A stretch of DNA of 64,000 nucleotides. Origin: Zoogloea sp. Lineage in GTDB: Bacteria; Pseudomonadota; Gammaproteobacteria; Burkholderiales; Rhodocyclaceae. A program made the translations under genes and the position numbers. The stretch spans positions 62,001-126,000 of the forward strand of contig NZ_JAOAUU010000060.1 of assembly GCF_030157465.1 (NCBI RefSeq), written 5' to 3'. How positions within the stretch are numbered: the first letter of the stretch is position 1; every line of letters starts with the position of its first letter. Positions 24,322-32,231 of the stretch are shown piece after piece. Under the pieces are notes generated by a model that saw only the letters and a program-made list of their open reading frames with translations, searched no databases and was not told the origin of the DNA.

Positions 24322-24924
24322 TTACTTTCCGGCGAGCAGCTTCCGGATATCCGCCGCGATCAACTCGGGCTTCTCGGCGTGCTTCACATACAGGCGCAAA
24401 TGTCCCTGCGGGTCGAAAACGTAGGTGCCGGTGGAGTGATCCACCGTGTAGGCCTTGCCGTTCACGTCACCCTGCTTCTGGTAGAACACCTTGAAATCCG
24501 TTGCCACCGCCCGGGTCGTGGGCAGGTCGCCGTATAGCCCGACAAAACGCGCGTCGAAGGCAGGCACATACTCGGCCAGCAAGGTCTGGGTATCACGCTC
24601 CGGATCGACGGTCATGAAGAGCACCTGAACCTTGTCTGCATCCGGCCCGAGCTGGCGCATCACCTCGGCCATGCCCGACAGATTGGTCGGGCATACATCA
24701 GGGCACTGAACGTAGCCAAAGAACAGGGTCACCACCTTGCCCCGGTAGTCGGCAAGGCTGCGCGGCTGGCCATGATGGTCGAGCAGTTTGAAATCCTGCC
24801 CGTACTTTGCGCCGGTAATGTCGGTGTTGACGAATCCCGCCCCGCCGTCCCCGGGCTGCGAGCAGGCCCCGAGCAGCCCAAGGGCCAAGCCCGCCACGAT
24901 AGTGCGCCGCAACATCGAAATCAT
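24322..24924 (-). CDS. SCO family copper chaperone lipoprotein
   Basis: The 200-residue protein has a lipoprotein signal with lipobox LGAC, then a thioredoxin-like Sco fold. The copper ligands are present: CPDVCP in GYVQCPDVCPTNL and the distal His in YTVDHSTGTYVFD. Sco proteins deliver copper to, or reduce, the CuA site of cytochrome oxidase subunit II from the outer face of the inner membrane. The start at 24924 has AGAGG six bases upstream. It diverges from the cox operon and shares the intergenic region that contains an FNR/ANR-like box. Confidence 0.93.
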   Translation of the reverse strand: MISMLRRTIVAGLALGLLGACSQPGDGGAGFVNTDITGAKYGQDFKLLDHHGQPRSLADYRGKVVTLFFGYVQCPDVCPTNLSGMAEVMRQLGPDADKVQVLFMTVDPERDTQTLLAEYVPAFDARFVGLYGDLPTTRAVATDFKVFYQKQGDVNGKAYTVDHSTGTYVFDPQGHLRLYVKHAEKPELIAADIRKLLAGK

Positions 24925-25009
24925 TTGAAACCTCTTTTAATTTCAAAAACTTGCGCGCTCTTTAAGTGCACTGCGCAAATAAAATCTGATGCTACACTGA
25001 TCAACATTA

Positions 25010-25023
25010 TTGATCTGCGTCAA
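25010..25023. promoter_or_regulatory. FNR/ANR/DNR-type box
   Basis: TTGAT-CTGC-GTCAA matches the FNR-family consensus TTGAT-N4-ATCAA at nine of ten positions; the G variant is common in ANR/DNR sites. It lies 309 bases before coxB and 86 bases before the divergent sco start. It could give oxygen-dependent control of the aa3 oxidase or of sco. Binding is not shown. Confidence 0.5.
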
Positions 25024-25077
25024 AAAGTCGCAGACGAGGCCTGGAGGAGACGCCATGGCTGCAACAACAGAGACGGA

Positions 25078-25104
25078 GGGCGCGCAACACAGCGTTGCGC
25101 GCCC
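25078..25104 (+). repeat. perfect GC-rich hairpin in the cox leader
   Basis: GGGCGCGCAAC (25078-25088) and GTTGCGCGCCC (25094-25104) form an 11-pair stem with the loop ACAGC. No T-run follows, so it is not a standard terminator. It may be a leader-stability element or a protein-binding site. It lies about 230 bases ahead of the coxB start. Confidence 0.5.
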
Positions 25105-25331
25105 CAACCGCACCCCGACAGCTTGCCACGACCATGTTCGCGGTGCGCTACGTCACATCCGAACAGCTTCCCCCGAATGCTCTCGCCTGATAGTCGTCAA
25201 CGTGCGTGCTGGCGCCGCCGGTCACGTCACGCGCCGGGCGGCTCCTCGATTCGACTTCAACCTGCAATCCATCCCGAACAGCCGGCTTCGCACCTGAAGC
25301 CGATCCTCCCACGAAGATAAGAGGACGAGCC

Positions 25332-26513
25332 TTGACGACACTCAACCCCCGCGCCAGCGGCCTCTATCGGCTTTTTGCAGGGCTGGGCCTCACCCTTGCC
25401 GCGGGTACGGCCATCGCCGACTACACCTGGAACTTCCCCAAGCCCGTCACACCCATCGGCCGCGACACGCTGTCGATGCACAACCAGTTCATGATCATCA
25501 TCACCGTGCTGTTCGTGGTGGTGTTTGCAATCATGATTTATTCGATGCTCAAGCACCGCAAGAGCGTCGGCGCCCAGCCCGCCAGCTTCAGCGGCCCCAG
25601 AAACGCGCTCCAGTGGTTCTGGGTGCTGGTGCCCTTCGCGATCCTCCTCTTCATCGATTTCGTGCTGATGGGCATCCCGGCCTTCCACGCGGTAATCGAC
25701 ATGGAAGACACCCGCACCCGGGCCGACATGGTGCTGAAGGTCACCGGCCTGCAATGGAAATGGCAGTACGAATACCCCGATTCCGGCATCAAGTTCGTCA
25801 GCACCCTGACCACCCCCCGCGCACAGATCGAGGGCACCGAGGCCAAGGGCGAGAACTACCTGCTCGAGGTGGATAACGAAGTGGTGCTGCCGGTCGGCAA
25901 GAAGGTGCGCATCCTGCTCACCTCCACCGACGTGATCCACACCTGGTGGGTGCCGCAGTTCGGCGTCAAGCGCGACGCGATTCCCGGCTTCCTGCGCGAA
26001 ACCTGGGTGCGCATCGAGGAGCCCGGCGTCTATCGCGGCCAGTGCGCCGAACTGTGCGGCAAGGATCACGGCTTCATGCCGGTGGTGGTGCGGGCCGTAC
26101 CCGAAGCCGAATACACCGCCTGGGTCGACAAGAAGAAAACAGAAATGGCCGCCGCAGCCGCCGGCAGCGACAAGGCCTGGACCAAGGACGAGCTGATGGC
26201 CGCCGGCAAGGCCGCCTACGACAAGAACTGCGCCGCCTGCCACCAGGCCGAAGGCCAGGGCATTCCGCCGGCCTTCCCGGCACTGGCCGGCAGCAAGATC
26301 GTCAATGGCCCGCTGCTCTCGGCCGACGGCAAGCTCATCCCCGACAGCCACGTCGATCGCGTGATGAACGGCAAGGCCGGCACCGCCATGCAATCCTTCA
26401 AGGCCACGCTTTCGGATGCTGATCTGGCCGCCATCATCACCTTCGAGCGCAACAGTTTTGGCAACAAAAAGGGCGACATGATCCAGCCCGCCCAGATCAA
26501 GGCCCTGCGATGA
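25332..26513 (+). CDS. coxB: cytochrome c oxidase subunit II with fused cytochrome c domain
   Basis: The 393-residue protein has a signal peptide, two membrane segments (HNQFMIIITVLFVVVFAIMI and ALQWFWVLVPFAILLFIDFV) and a periplasmic cupredoxin domain. The CuA ligands are H203, C238, C242, H246 and M249 (CAELCGKDHGFM). A C-terminal class I cytochrome c domain has C300-x2-C303-H304 (CAACH) and probable ligand M353. The fused heme marks a caa3-like layout. I place the start at a TTG (25332) because AGGA lies six bases upstream and the signal peptide begins there; the frame is open further upstream without homology. It accepts electrons from cytochrome c and passes them to subunit I. Confidence 0.94.
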   Translation: MTTLNPRASGLYRLFAGLGLTLAAGTAIADYTWNFPKPVTPIGRDTLSMHNQFMIIITVLFVVVFAIMIYSMLKHRKSVGAQPASFSGPRNALQWFWVLVPFAILLFIDFVLMGIPAFHAVIDMEDTRTRADMVLKVTGLQWKWQYEYPDSGIKFVSTLTTPRAQIEGTEAKGENYLLEVDNEVVLPVGKKVRILLTSTDVIHTWWVPQFGVKRDAIPGFLRETWVRIEEPGVYRGQCAELCGKDHGFMPVVVRAVPEAEYTAWVDKKKTEMAAAAAGSDKAWTKDELMAAGKAAYDKNCAACHQAEGQGIPPAFPALAGSKIVNGPLLSADGKLIPDSHVDRVMNGKAGTAMQSFKATLSDADLAAIITFERNSFGNKKGDMIQPAQIKALR

Positions 26514-26604
26514 GCCCCCCCAACGCTCCCGCGTCACGCAAGCTCCCCCGAGGGGATCAGGAAAACCCGGGAGCGACCCTTCATTTTCCTGAGAGGAATC
26601 CAGG

Positions 26605-28206
26605 ATGAACACTGCCACCCACACCCTCGATCCCCACGGCGCTCACGCCGCCGCCCCCACCGGAATCCTGCGCTGGCTCACCACCACGAACCACAAGGAT
26701 ATCGGCACGATGTACATGACCTTCTCGCTGCTGATGTTCTTTGTCGGCGGCGCGATGATCCTGGCTGTGCGGGCCGAACTCTTCCAGCCCGGCCTGCAGC
26801 TCATGAAGCCGGAGTTCTTCAACCAGCTGATCGGCGTCCATGCGCTGGTGATGATCTTCGCGGCGCTCATGCCGGCCGCCACCGGCTTTGCCAACTGGAT
26901 GATCCCGCTGATGATCGGCGCGCCCGACATGGCCCTGCCGCGCCTCAACAACTGGGGTTTCTGGCTGCTGCCACCGGCCGCCATCCTGCTCACCCTGCCC
27001 TTCGTGCTGGCCCTGTTCGGCATTGGCGACGGGGCCGTGGCCACGGGCTGGACGCTCTATGCGCCGCTGTCGGTGCAGGGCGGCATCGGCGTGGATTTCG
27101 CCATCTTCGCGATCCACATCCTCGGCGTCAGCTCCATCATGGGCTCGATCAACATCATCGCCACCATCCTCAACATGCGCGCCCCGGGCATGACGCTGAT
27201 GCAGATGCCGCTCTTCTGCTGGGGCTGGCTGGTCACCGCGGTGCTGCTGATCATCACCCTGCCGGTGCTCGCCGGCGGCGTGACCATGCTGCTCACCGAC
27301 CGCCATTTCGGCACCCACTTCTTCGACGCGGCCGGCGGCGGCGATCCGATCCTCTTCCAGCACCTGTTCTGGTTCTTCGGCCACCCGGAGGTCTACATCC
27401 TGCTGCTGCCGGTGTGGGGCCTGATGCCCCACGTGCTGTCCACCTTCACCCGCAAGCCCATCTATGGCCACACGGCCCAGGTGTGGTCCTTCATCGCCAT
27501 CGGCGTGCTTGGCCTGGTTGTATGGGCCCACCACTTCCTGACCGCCGGCCTGCCGGTGCCGGCGTTGCTGTATTTCATGTACAGCACCATGTCGATCTCG
27601 CTGCCGCTGGCCGTGCTGTTCTTCTGCTGGATCGCCACCATGTGGCGCGGCGCCATGAGCTTCGAGACGCCCATGCTGTTCGCGGTCGGCTTCATCGTGC
27701 TGTTCGGCATCGCCGGCCTCACCGGGCTGGTGCTGGCCGACGTGGCCGCCGACGCCCAGTACCACCACAGCTACTTCGTCGTCGCCCACTTTCACTACGC
27801 CCTTTTCACCGGCGGAATCATGGGCGTGATGACCGGCGTGTACTATTGGCTGCCCAAATGGACCGGCCACATGTACAGCGAAAAGCTCGGCAAGCTGCAC
27901 TTCTGGCTCACCGTGGTCAGCTTCAACCTCACCTTCATGCCTCAGTTCTTCCTCGGTCTCGCGGGCATGCCGCGGCGCATTCCCGACTACGCGCTGCAGT
28001 TCGCCGAGTTCAACGCCATCTCAACCGTCGGCTCCTTCATCCTCGGCCTGTCGCAGCTGATCTTCGCCTACAACATCTGGCGGTGCGTGAAGGGCGGCGA
28101 GAAAGCCAGCAACACCGTCTGGGAAGGCACCAGCGGCCTCGAATGGGAACTCAGCTCCCCGCCGCCCCACCACTCCTGGGAAACCCAGCCTGTCATCAAG
28201 GCCTAA
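26605..28206 (+). CDS. ctaD: cytochrome c oxidase subunit I
   Basis: The 533-residue, roughly 12-helix membrane protein holds heme a and the heme a3-CuB center. Ligands are visible: H79 (GVHALVM), H260 with cross-linked Y264 (FGHPEVYIL), H309 and H310 (VWAHHFLT), H395 and H397 (VAHFHYAL). The Tyr next to HPEV places it in the A-type heme-copper oxidases. GAGAGGA precedes the ATG. It follows coxB by 91 bases and is followed by assembly genes in the same direction. Confidence 0.97.
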   Translation: MNTATHTLDPHGAHAAAPTGILRWLTTTNHKDIGTMYMTFSLLMFFVGGAMILAVRAELFQPGLQLMKPEFFNQLIGVHALVMIFAALMPAATGFANWMIPLMIGAPDMALPRLNNWGFWLLPPAAILLTLPFVLALFGIGDGAVATGWTLYAPLSVQGGIGVDFAIFAIHILGVSSIMGSINIIATILNMRAPGMTLMQMPLFCWGWLVTAVLLIITLPVLAGGVTMLLTDRHFGTHFFDAAGGGDPILFQHLFWFFGHPEVYILLLPVWGLMPHVLSTFTRKPIYGHTAQVWSFIAIGVLGLVVWAHHFLTAGLPVPALLYFMYSTMSISLPLAVLFFCWIATMWRGAMSFETPMLFAVGFIVLFGIAGLTGLVLADVAADAQYHHSYFVVAHFHYALFTGGIMGVMTGVYYWLPKWTGHMYSEKLGKLHFWLTVVSFNLTFMPQFFLGLAGMPRRIPDYALQFAEFNAISTVGSFILGLSQLIFAYNIWRCVKGGEKASNTVWEGTSGLEWELSSPPPHHSWETQPVIKA

Positions 28207-28216
28207 GGAGGCCGCC

Positions 28217-28333
28217 ATGCACCTCACCGAATCCGACCTCGCCCAGCGCCGCAAATCCTCGTCCCGCTTTGCCTGGATGCTCGGCGCAATTGCCGCCAGC
28301 CTCTACGTCATCGGCTTTTTCATCGAACGCTGA
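28217..28333 (+). CDS. cytochrome oxidase small assembly protein (38 residues)
   Basis: A 38-residue reading frame begins at an ATG with AAGGAG upstream, ten bases after ctaD, and ends five bases before ctaG. It has a short charged N-terminus (HLTESDLAQRRKSSSRF) and one hydrophobic segment (AWMLGAIAASLYVIGFFIE), so it is a single-pass membrane peptide. Peptides of this size and position occur between ctaD and ctaG in many betaproteobacteria and are named small assembly proteins. The function has not been worked out in detail as far as I know. Position and ribosome site strongly support that it is real. Confidence 0.85.
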   Translation: MHLTESDLAQRRKSSSRFAWMLGAIAASLYVIGFFIER

Positions 28334-28338
28334 TCACG

Positions 28339-28896
28339 ATGCGCGAAGCCGCACTGCCCCCGCCCCGCAGGCACGGCCGGTTGGTCGTCCGGCTGCTGCT
28401 GCTGGCCGCGGCCTTCTTTGGCTTCGGCTTTGCGCTCGTGCCGCTCTACGACACCCTCTGCGCGGCAATTGGCTTCAACGGCAAAACGCTGAAGGACGCC
28501 ATAGCCGCCAAGGATCTGCCGCCCTCGGCCATCAATTACCAGCGCAAGCTCGGCGTGCAATTCACATCGACACTGATGCCCGGCCTGCCCTGGGAAATCC
28601 GTCCGCTGGAACCCGCCATCGAAATCCACCCAGGCGAGCTGCGCACCACGCGCTTTCTGGTGCGCAACCTCTCCGACCAGACCATCGTCGGCCAGGCCGT
28701 GCCCAGCGTGACACCAACGGTGGCCGCCCGGCACTTTCGCAAGCTCGACTGCTTCTGCTTCACGCAACAAACCCTCGCCCCCGGCGAAAGCCGCGAAATG
28801 GCGCTGACCTTCATCGTGGACGGCGACATCGGCGACGAGATCAGCGAACTCACCCTCGCCTACGCATTTTTCCCTGCACCGAAAGACCCCGGTTAA
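28339..28896 (+). CDS. ctaG: cytochrome c oxidase assembly protein CtaG (Cox11 family)
   Basis: The 185-residue protein has one N-terminal membrane anchor (VVRLLLLAAAFFGFGFALVP) followed by VPLYDTLCAAIGFNGKT, which is typical of Cox11/CtaG. The periplasmic domain has the copper ligands C138 and C140 in DCFCFTQQ. It delivers copper to the CuB site of subunit I. Its position between ctaD and ctaE and its normal length fit the family. Confidence 0.95.
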   Translation: MREAALPPPRRHGRLVVRLLLLAAAFFGFGFALVPLYDTLCAAIGFNGKTLKDAIAAKDLPPSAINYQRKLGVQFTSTLMPGLPWEIRPLEPAIEIHPGELRTTRFLVRNLSDQTIVGQAVPSVTPTVAARHFRKLDCFCFTQQTLAPGESREMALTFIVDGDIGDEISELTLAYAFFPAPKDPG

Positions 28897-28906
28897 GGAG
28901 CCCGCC

Positions 28907-29773
28907 TTGAACGCCTCGCACGCCTCCACGCCCCACGCCGGCCACTACTACGTGCCGCAGCCCAGCCTGTACCCGGTTTTCCTGTCGGGCGGCATGTTCC
29001 TGCTGGCGCTGGGCTTCATCCTCCTGATGAACAAGTTCGCGCCCGGACCGTGGGTGATGACGGCCGGGGCGGCGGTGATCATCTTCGTGCTGTTCAGGTG
29101 GTTTGGCGCGGTGATCGGCGAAAACCAGCGAGGCGCCTACTCCGACTGGGAAGATCAATCCTTCCGCCAGGGCATGATCTGGTTCATCGGCTCGGAAGTC
29201 ATGTTCTTTGCCGCCTTCTTTGCCGCGCTGTTTTACTGCCGAACCATCTCGGTGCCCGCGCTGGCCGGCATGGATCCGCTATTCACGCTCTACCAGGGCT
29301 ACTCTGGTGGCTGGCCCACCTCCGGCCCCAAGGGCGCCAGCTTTACGCCGATGGGCGCCTGGGGCATTCCGGCGATCAACACCGCGCTGCTGCTCACCTC
29401 CGGCGTCACACTGACCTGGGCCCACTGGGGCCTGATGAAGGACAAGCGCAGCCAGCTCAACCTGGGCCTGATCCTCACCGTGCTGCTCGGCGTCATCTTT
29501 CTGGGCTTTCAGGCCTACGAATACCACCACGCCTACACCGAACTGGGCCTGACCATGGGCGCCGGCGTGTATGGCGCCACCTTCTTCATGCTCACCGGCT
29601 TCCACGGATTTCACGTCACCCTCGGCGCCATCATGCTGGCGGTGGTCGCAGGCCGCAGCCTTTCAGGGCATTTCGATTCCAAGCGCCACTTCGCCTTTGA
29701 AGCCGTGGCCTGGTACTGGCACTTCGTGGATGTGGTCTGGCTGCTGCTGTTTGTGGTGATCTACTGGCTGTAG
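28907..29773 (+). CDS. ctaE: cytochrome c oxidase subunit III
   Basis: The 288-residue protein has about seven hydrophobic segments. It shows subunit III features such as SDWEDQSFRQGMIWFIGSEV, YEYHHAYTELGLTMGAGVYG and the C-terminal WYWHFVDVVWLLLFVVIYW. It stabilises the oxidase and its proton uptake. The start is a TTG at 28907 with AAGGAG six bases upstream. Its last 13 bases overlap the 3-prime end of the small gene on the opposite strand. Confidence 0.96.
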   Translation: MNASHASTPHAGHYYVPQPSLYPVFLSGGMFLLALGFILLMNKFAPGPWVMTAGAAVIIFVLFRWFGAVIGENQRGAYSDWEDQSFRQGMIWFIGSEVMFFAAFFAALFYCRTISVPALAGMDPLFTLYQGYSGGWPTSGPKGASFTPMGAWGIPAINTALLLTSGVTLTWAHWGLMKDKRSQLNLGLILTVLLGVIFLGFQAYEYHHAYTELGLTMGAGVYGATFFMLTGFHGFHVTLGAIMLAVVAGRSLSGHFDSKRHFAFEAVAWYWHFVDVVWLLLFVVIYWL

Positions 29774-29973
29774 CCACCAAAACGGTAGGCCAGCAGCAAG
29801 GCAGCAAAGATCAGCACCGAAAGCGAGATGCGCAAGGTAAGCGCCCGCAACACACGGTCGCCATTGCCCTTGTCGCGATAAAGGAAGAACAAGCCCGAGA
29901 AAAGGCTGCCGATCACCAGCAACAGCATGAGCATCACCGCAAACTTGAATAGCACAGCCCACTCCCCGAACAT
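29761..29973 (-). CDS. DUF2909-type twin-transmembrane protein
   Basis: A 70-residue protein with two hydrophobic segments (FKFAVMLMLLLVIGSLFSGL and ISLSVLIFAALLLAYRF) separated by a charged loop (YRDKGNGDRVLRALTLR). Proteins of this kind sit on the opposite strand between ctaE and surf1 in many betaproteobacteria and are likely linked to oxidase biogenesis, though no function is known. Its stop overlaps the ctaE 3-prime end by 13 bases. The start at 29973 lies within ten bases of the probable surf1 start on the other strand. A longer upstream frame exists but is not conserved in character. Confidence 0.8.
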   Translation of the reverse strand: MFGEWAVLFKFAVMLMLLLVIGSLFSGLFFLYRDKGNGDRVLRALTLRISLSVLIFAALLLAYRFGGYSQ

Positions 29974-29983
29974 CGTCGGCCGA

Positions 29984-30718
29984 TTGTGCGCCGGCGCCAA
30001 GGCCGCCACAAGCGGCCGGCGCTTCCGCCCGTCGGTGTGGGGCGGCGCGCTTGCATTGATCGTCGCCGCGGGCTGCATCCAGCTTGGAAACTGGCAGCAC
30101 GCCAAGTTCGACCGCAAACAAACTGCGCAGGATCTTCTCGATTCCCGCGGCACCGATGCGCCACTCAAACTCGGCGCCAGCCCGGTCGACGCCGAAACGC
30201 TGCGCTTTCGCCCGGTGGTCGTGCGCGGCCAGTTTGAAACCGATCGCCAGTTCCTCGTCGACAATCGCGTCCACCGCGAGCAGGCCGGTTATCACGTCAT
30301 CACACCGCTGCGTATCGAAGGCAGCGACATGCGCATACTGGTGAACCGCGGCTGGATTCCGGCCAGCGCCCGCCACGCCGACCTGCCTGAAGTCACCACG
30401 CCCGCCGGGCCGCTCGAACTCCGCGGCATCGCCGTCGTGCCCGGCAGCCGCTTCTTTACCCTCGGCACCGAAGCCGCCAGCCCCGGCTGGCAACCCGTCT
30501 GGCAAAACCTCGACCTGGCCCGTTTCTCCGGGCAGGCACCCTACCCGGTCCAGCCCGTCATCCTGCAACTGGCTGCCAGTTCGCAGGCCGGCTTCGTGCG
30601 CGAGTGGCCGCGCCCCGATCAACGCGCCGAACGCCATCTCTCCTACGCCTGGCAGTGGTACGGCTTTGCCGCGTCGGCGCTGCTGATCTGGTTCGCCCTC
30701 GGCTGGCGGCGCGCATGA
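29984..30718 (+). CDS. SURF1 family cytochrome oxidase biogenesis protein
   Basis: The protein of about 244 residues has the Surf1 layout: an N-terminal membrane segment after RRFRPSVWGG, the motif LGNWQHAKFDRK, the central ADLPEVTTPAGPLELRGI region and a C-terminal membrane segment in SYAWQWYGFAASALLIWFA. It helps insert heme a into subunit I. The start is uncertain. I use the TTG at 29984, which gives a short leader before the arginine-rich segment and avoids overlap with the DUF2909 gene. An ATG at 29927 and a GTG at 30035 are alternatives. The last four bases overlap the next gene (ATGA). Confidence 0.85.
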   Translation: MCAGAKAATSGRRFRPSVWGGALALIVAAGCIQLGNWQHAKFDRKQTAQDLLDSRGTDAPLKLGASPVDAETLRFRPVVVRGQFETDRQFLVDNRVHREQAGYHVITPLRIEGSDMRILVNRGWIPASARHADLPEVTTPAGPLELRGIAVVPGSRFFTLGTEAASPGWQPVWQNLDLARFSGQAPYPVQPVILQLAASSQAGFVREWPRPDQRAERHLSYAWQWYGFAASALLIWFALGWRRA

Positions 30719-31293
30719 GCACCGCAAACGTCCCGATGCTCACCCGCTATCGCCCGCTGCTGCTGATCCTCGCGCTGCTGATCCTGCCCTTCATCATTGG
30801 CGGCGGTCTCTACGCCTGGGGCTGGCGGCCCGCCAAGGCCAGCAGCCACGGCGAACTCTTCACCCCGCCTCGCGAGCTTCCACCCCTTGTTGACGCCACC
30901 GGCAAGCCTCTCGACAAAACCGCTTTCAGCGACCACTGGAGCCTCGTCGTCGCCGGCGCCGGCCCCTGCGAGGCCGCCTGCAAAAAGTGGATCGTCGCCA
31001 CCCGCCAGATCCACGTCGCCCTCTACAAGCAGATGTCCCGCGTCCAGCGAAGCTGGCTGACCGACCAAAGCACGCCCGACGCCACCGCCCTGCTCGCCCT
31101 CCAGCCCGACCTGCATACCCTCGTGGCAACGGACAGCATGGCCCGCAGCGCCTTTAACCTCGACGCCGCCGGCCACCGTGTTTATGTGCTCGACCCGACG
31201 GGCCGGATCATCCTGCGCTACGCCCCCGACGCCGACCCGCGCGGCATCCTCAAGGACATGGAACGCCTGCTCCGATACGCCTGGGCAGGCTGA
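30715..31293 (+). CDS. membrane-anchored Sco-like protein of the cox locus
   Basis: The 192-residue protein has one N-terminal membrane anchor (LLLILALLILPFIIGGGLYA) and a periplasmic thioredoxin-like domain. In place of the Sco CxxxCP site it has GPCEAACKKWI, keeping two Cys with the spacing CEAAC. The C-terminal part (VYVLDPTGRIILRYAPDADP) resembles Sco and thioredoxin folds. Such genes are regular members of betaproteobacterial cox clusters between surf1 and ctaB. A copper or thiol role in CuA assembly is likely but inferred. The ATG overlaps the surf1 stop by four bases. Confidence 0.8.
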   Translation: MSTANVPMLTRYRPLLLILALLILPFIIGGGLYAWGWRPAKASSHGELFTPPRELPPLVDATGKPLDKTAFSDHWSLVVAGAGPCEAACKKWIVATRQIHVALYKQMSRVQRSWLTDQSTPDATALLALQPDLHTLVATDSMARSAFNLDAAGHRVYVLDPTGRIILRYAPDADPRGILKDMERLLRYAWAG

Positions 31294-31331
31294 CCCCGCA
31301 CAACCGCTGACGCATAACCGGAGACACCCCG

Positions 31332-32231
31332 ATGCCGACCACCCTCCGCAGCAGCACCGCCCCCACACCGCTCAGCCTCCGCCTGGCCGCCTTTGCCACC
31401 CAGTGCAAACCGCGGGTCAACAGCCTGATCGTGTTCACCGCGATGATCGGCATGTTCCTCGCCGTGCCCGGCTGGCCGCCCGCCGCGCTGATGCTCGCGG
31501 CCACCCTCGGCATCGCGCTGGTCGCAGGTGCCGCCGCCGCCATCAACTGCCTGGTCGAACGCACCATCGACGCCCGCATGGCCCGCACCCGCGGCCGCGC
31601 ACTTCCGCAAGGCCTCATCACCCCGGTCGAAACCCTCAGTCTCGCCTGCCTCACCGGCGGCGCCGGCCTGTGGTTGCTGCACATGGCCGTCAATCCGCTC
31701 ACCATGTGGCTCACGCTGGCCACCTTCCTCGGCTACGCCATCGTCTACACCGTCATCCTCAAGCCGGCCACCCCGATGAACATCGTCATTGGCGGCGCCT
31801 CGGGGGCCATGCCGCCGGTACTCGGCTGGGCCGCCATGACCGACACCATCGGCATGCCGGCGCTGGCCCTCTTCCTGATCATCTTTCTGTGGACGCCGCC
31901 CCACTTCTGGGCGCTGGCCTGCTACCGCCGCGACGACTACGCCCGCGCCGGTCTGCCCATGCTGCCGGTGAGCCACGGCGTGCCCCTCACCTGCCTGCAC
32001 ATCCTGCTCTACACCGTGCTGCTGGCCGCCGTGTCGTATCTGCCGGCCACCCTGGGCCTGTCGGGCGGCCTCTACGTCGCGCTCGTATCCATCCTCAACC
32101 TGGGCTACCTGCGCGAAGCCTGGTGCCTGTGGCGCGATTATTCCGACACCCGCGCCCGCCACGCCTTCCGCTATTCGCTGATCTACCTCACCGGGCTGTT
32201 CGCCGCGCTTTTTCTGGATCGGCTGCTGTGA
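31332..32231 (+). CDS. ctaB: protoheme IX farnesyltransferase (heme O synthase)
   Basis: The 299-residue membrane protein is a UbiA-superfamily prenyltransferase with about nine hydrophobic segments. The prenyl-diphosphate site is [18 protein letters not shown], and a second conserved loop is [16 protein letters not shown]. It converts heme b to heme o, the step before heme A synthase. Its stop overlaps the GTG of ctaA, so heme o and heme a synthesis are translationally coupled here. Confidence 0.96.
   Translation: MPTTLRSSTAPTPLSLRLAAFATQCKPRVNSLIVFTAMIGMFLAVPGWPPAALMLAATLGIALVAGAAAAINCLVERTIDARMARTRGRALPQGLITPVETLSLACLTGGAGLWLLHMAVNPLTMWLTLATFLGYAIVYTVILKPATPMNIVIGGASGAMPPVLGWAAMTDTIGMPALALFLIIFLWTPPHFWALACYRRDDYARAGLPMLPVSHGVPLTCLHILLYTVLLAAVSYLPATLGLSGGLYVALVSILNLGYLREAWCLWRDYSDTRARHAFRYSLIYLTGLFAALFLDRLL

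Larger units (their letters stand above)
24925..25331. other. 407-base divergent control region and cox leader
   Basis: This gap between sco and coxB holds an FNR/ANR-like box at 25010-25023 and a perfect 11-pair hairpin at 25078-25104. A possible short reading frame (25055-25297) has a strong GGAGGAG ribosome site but no recognisable protein. No other gene was found. The leader of the cox transcript therefore appears long and structured. Confidence 0.5.

Noticed and set aside
26525-26574. Loose inverted repeat GCTCCCG / CGGGAGC between coxB and ctaD
   Set aside because: The arms are seven bases with a 36-base loop and no T-run; ctaD has its own good ribosome site and is expected to be cotranscribed with coxB.
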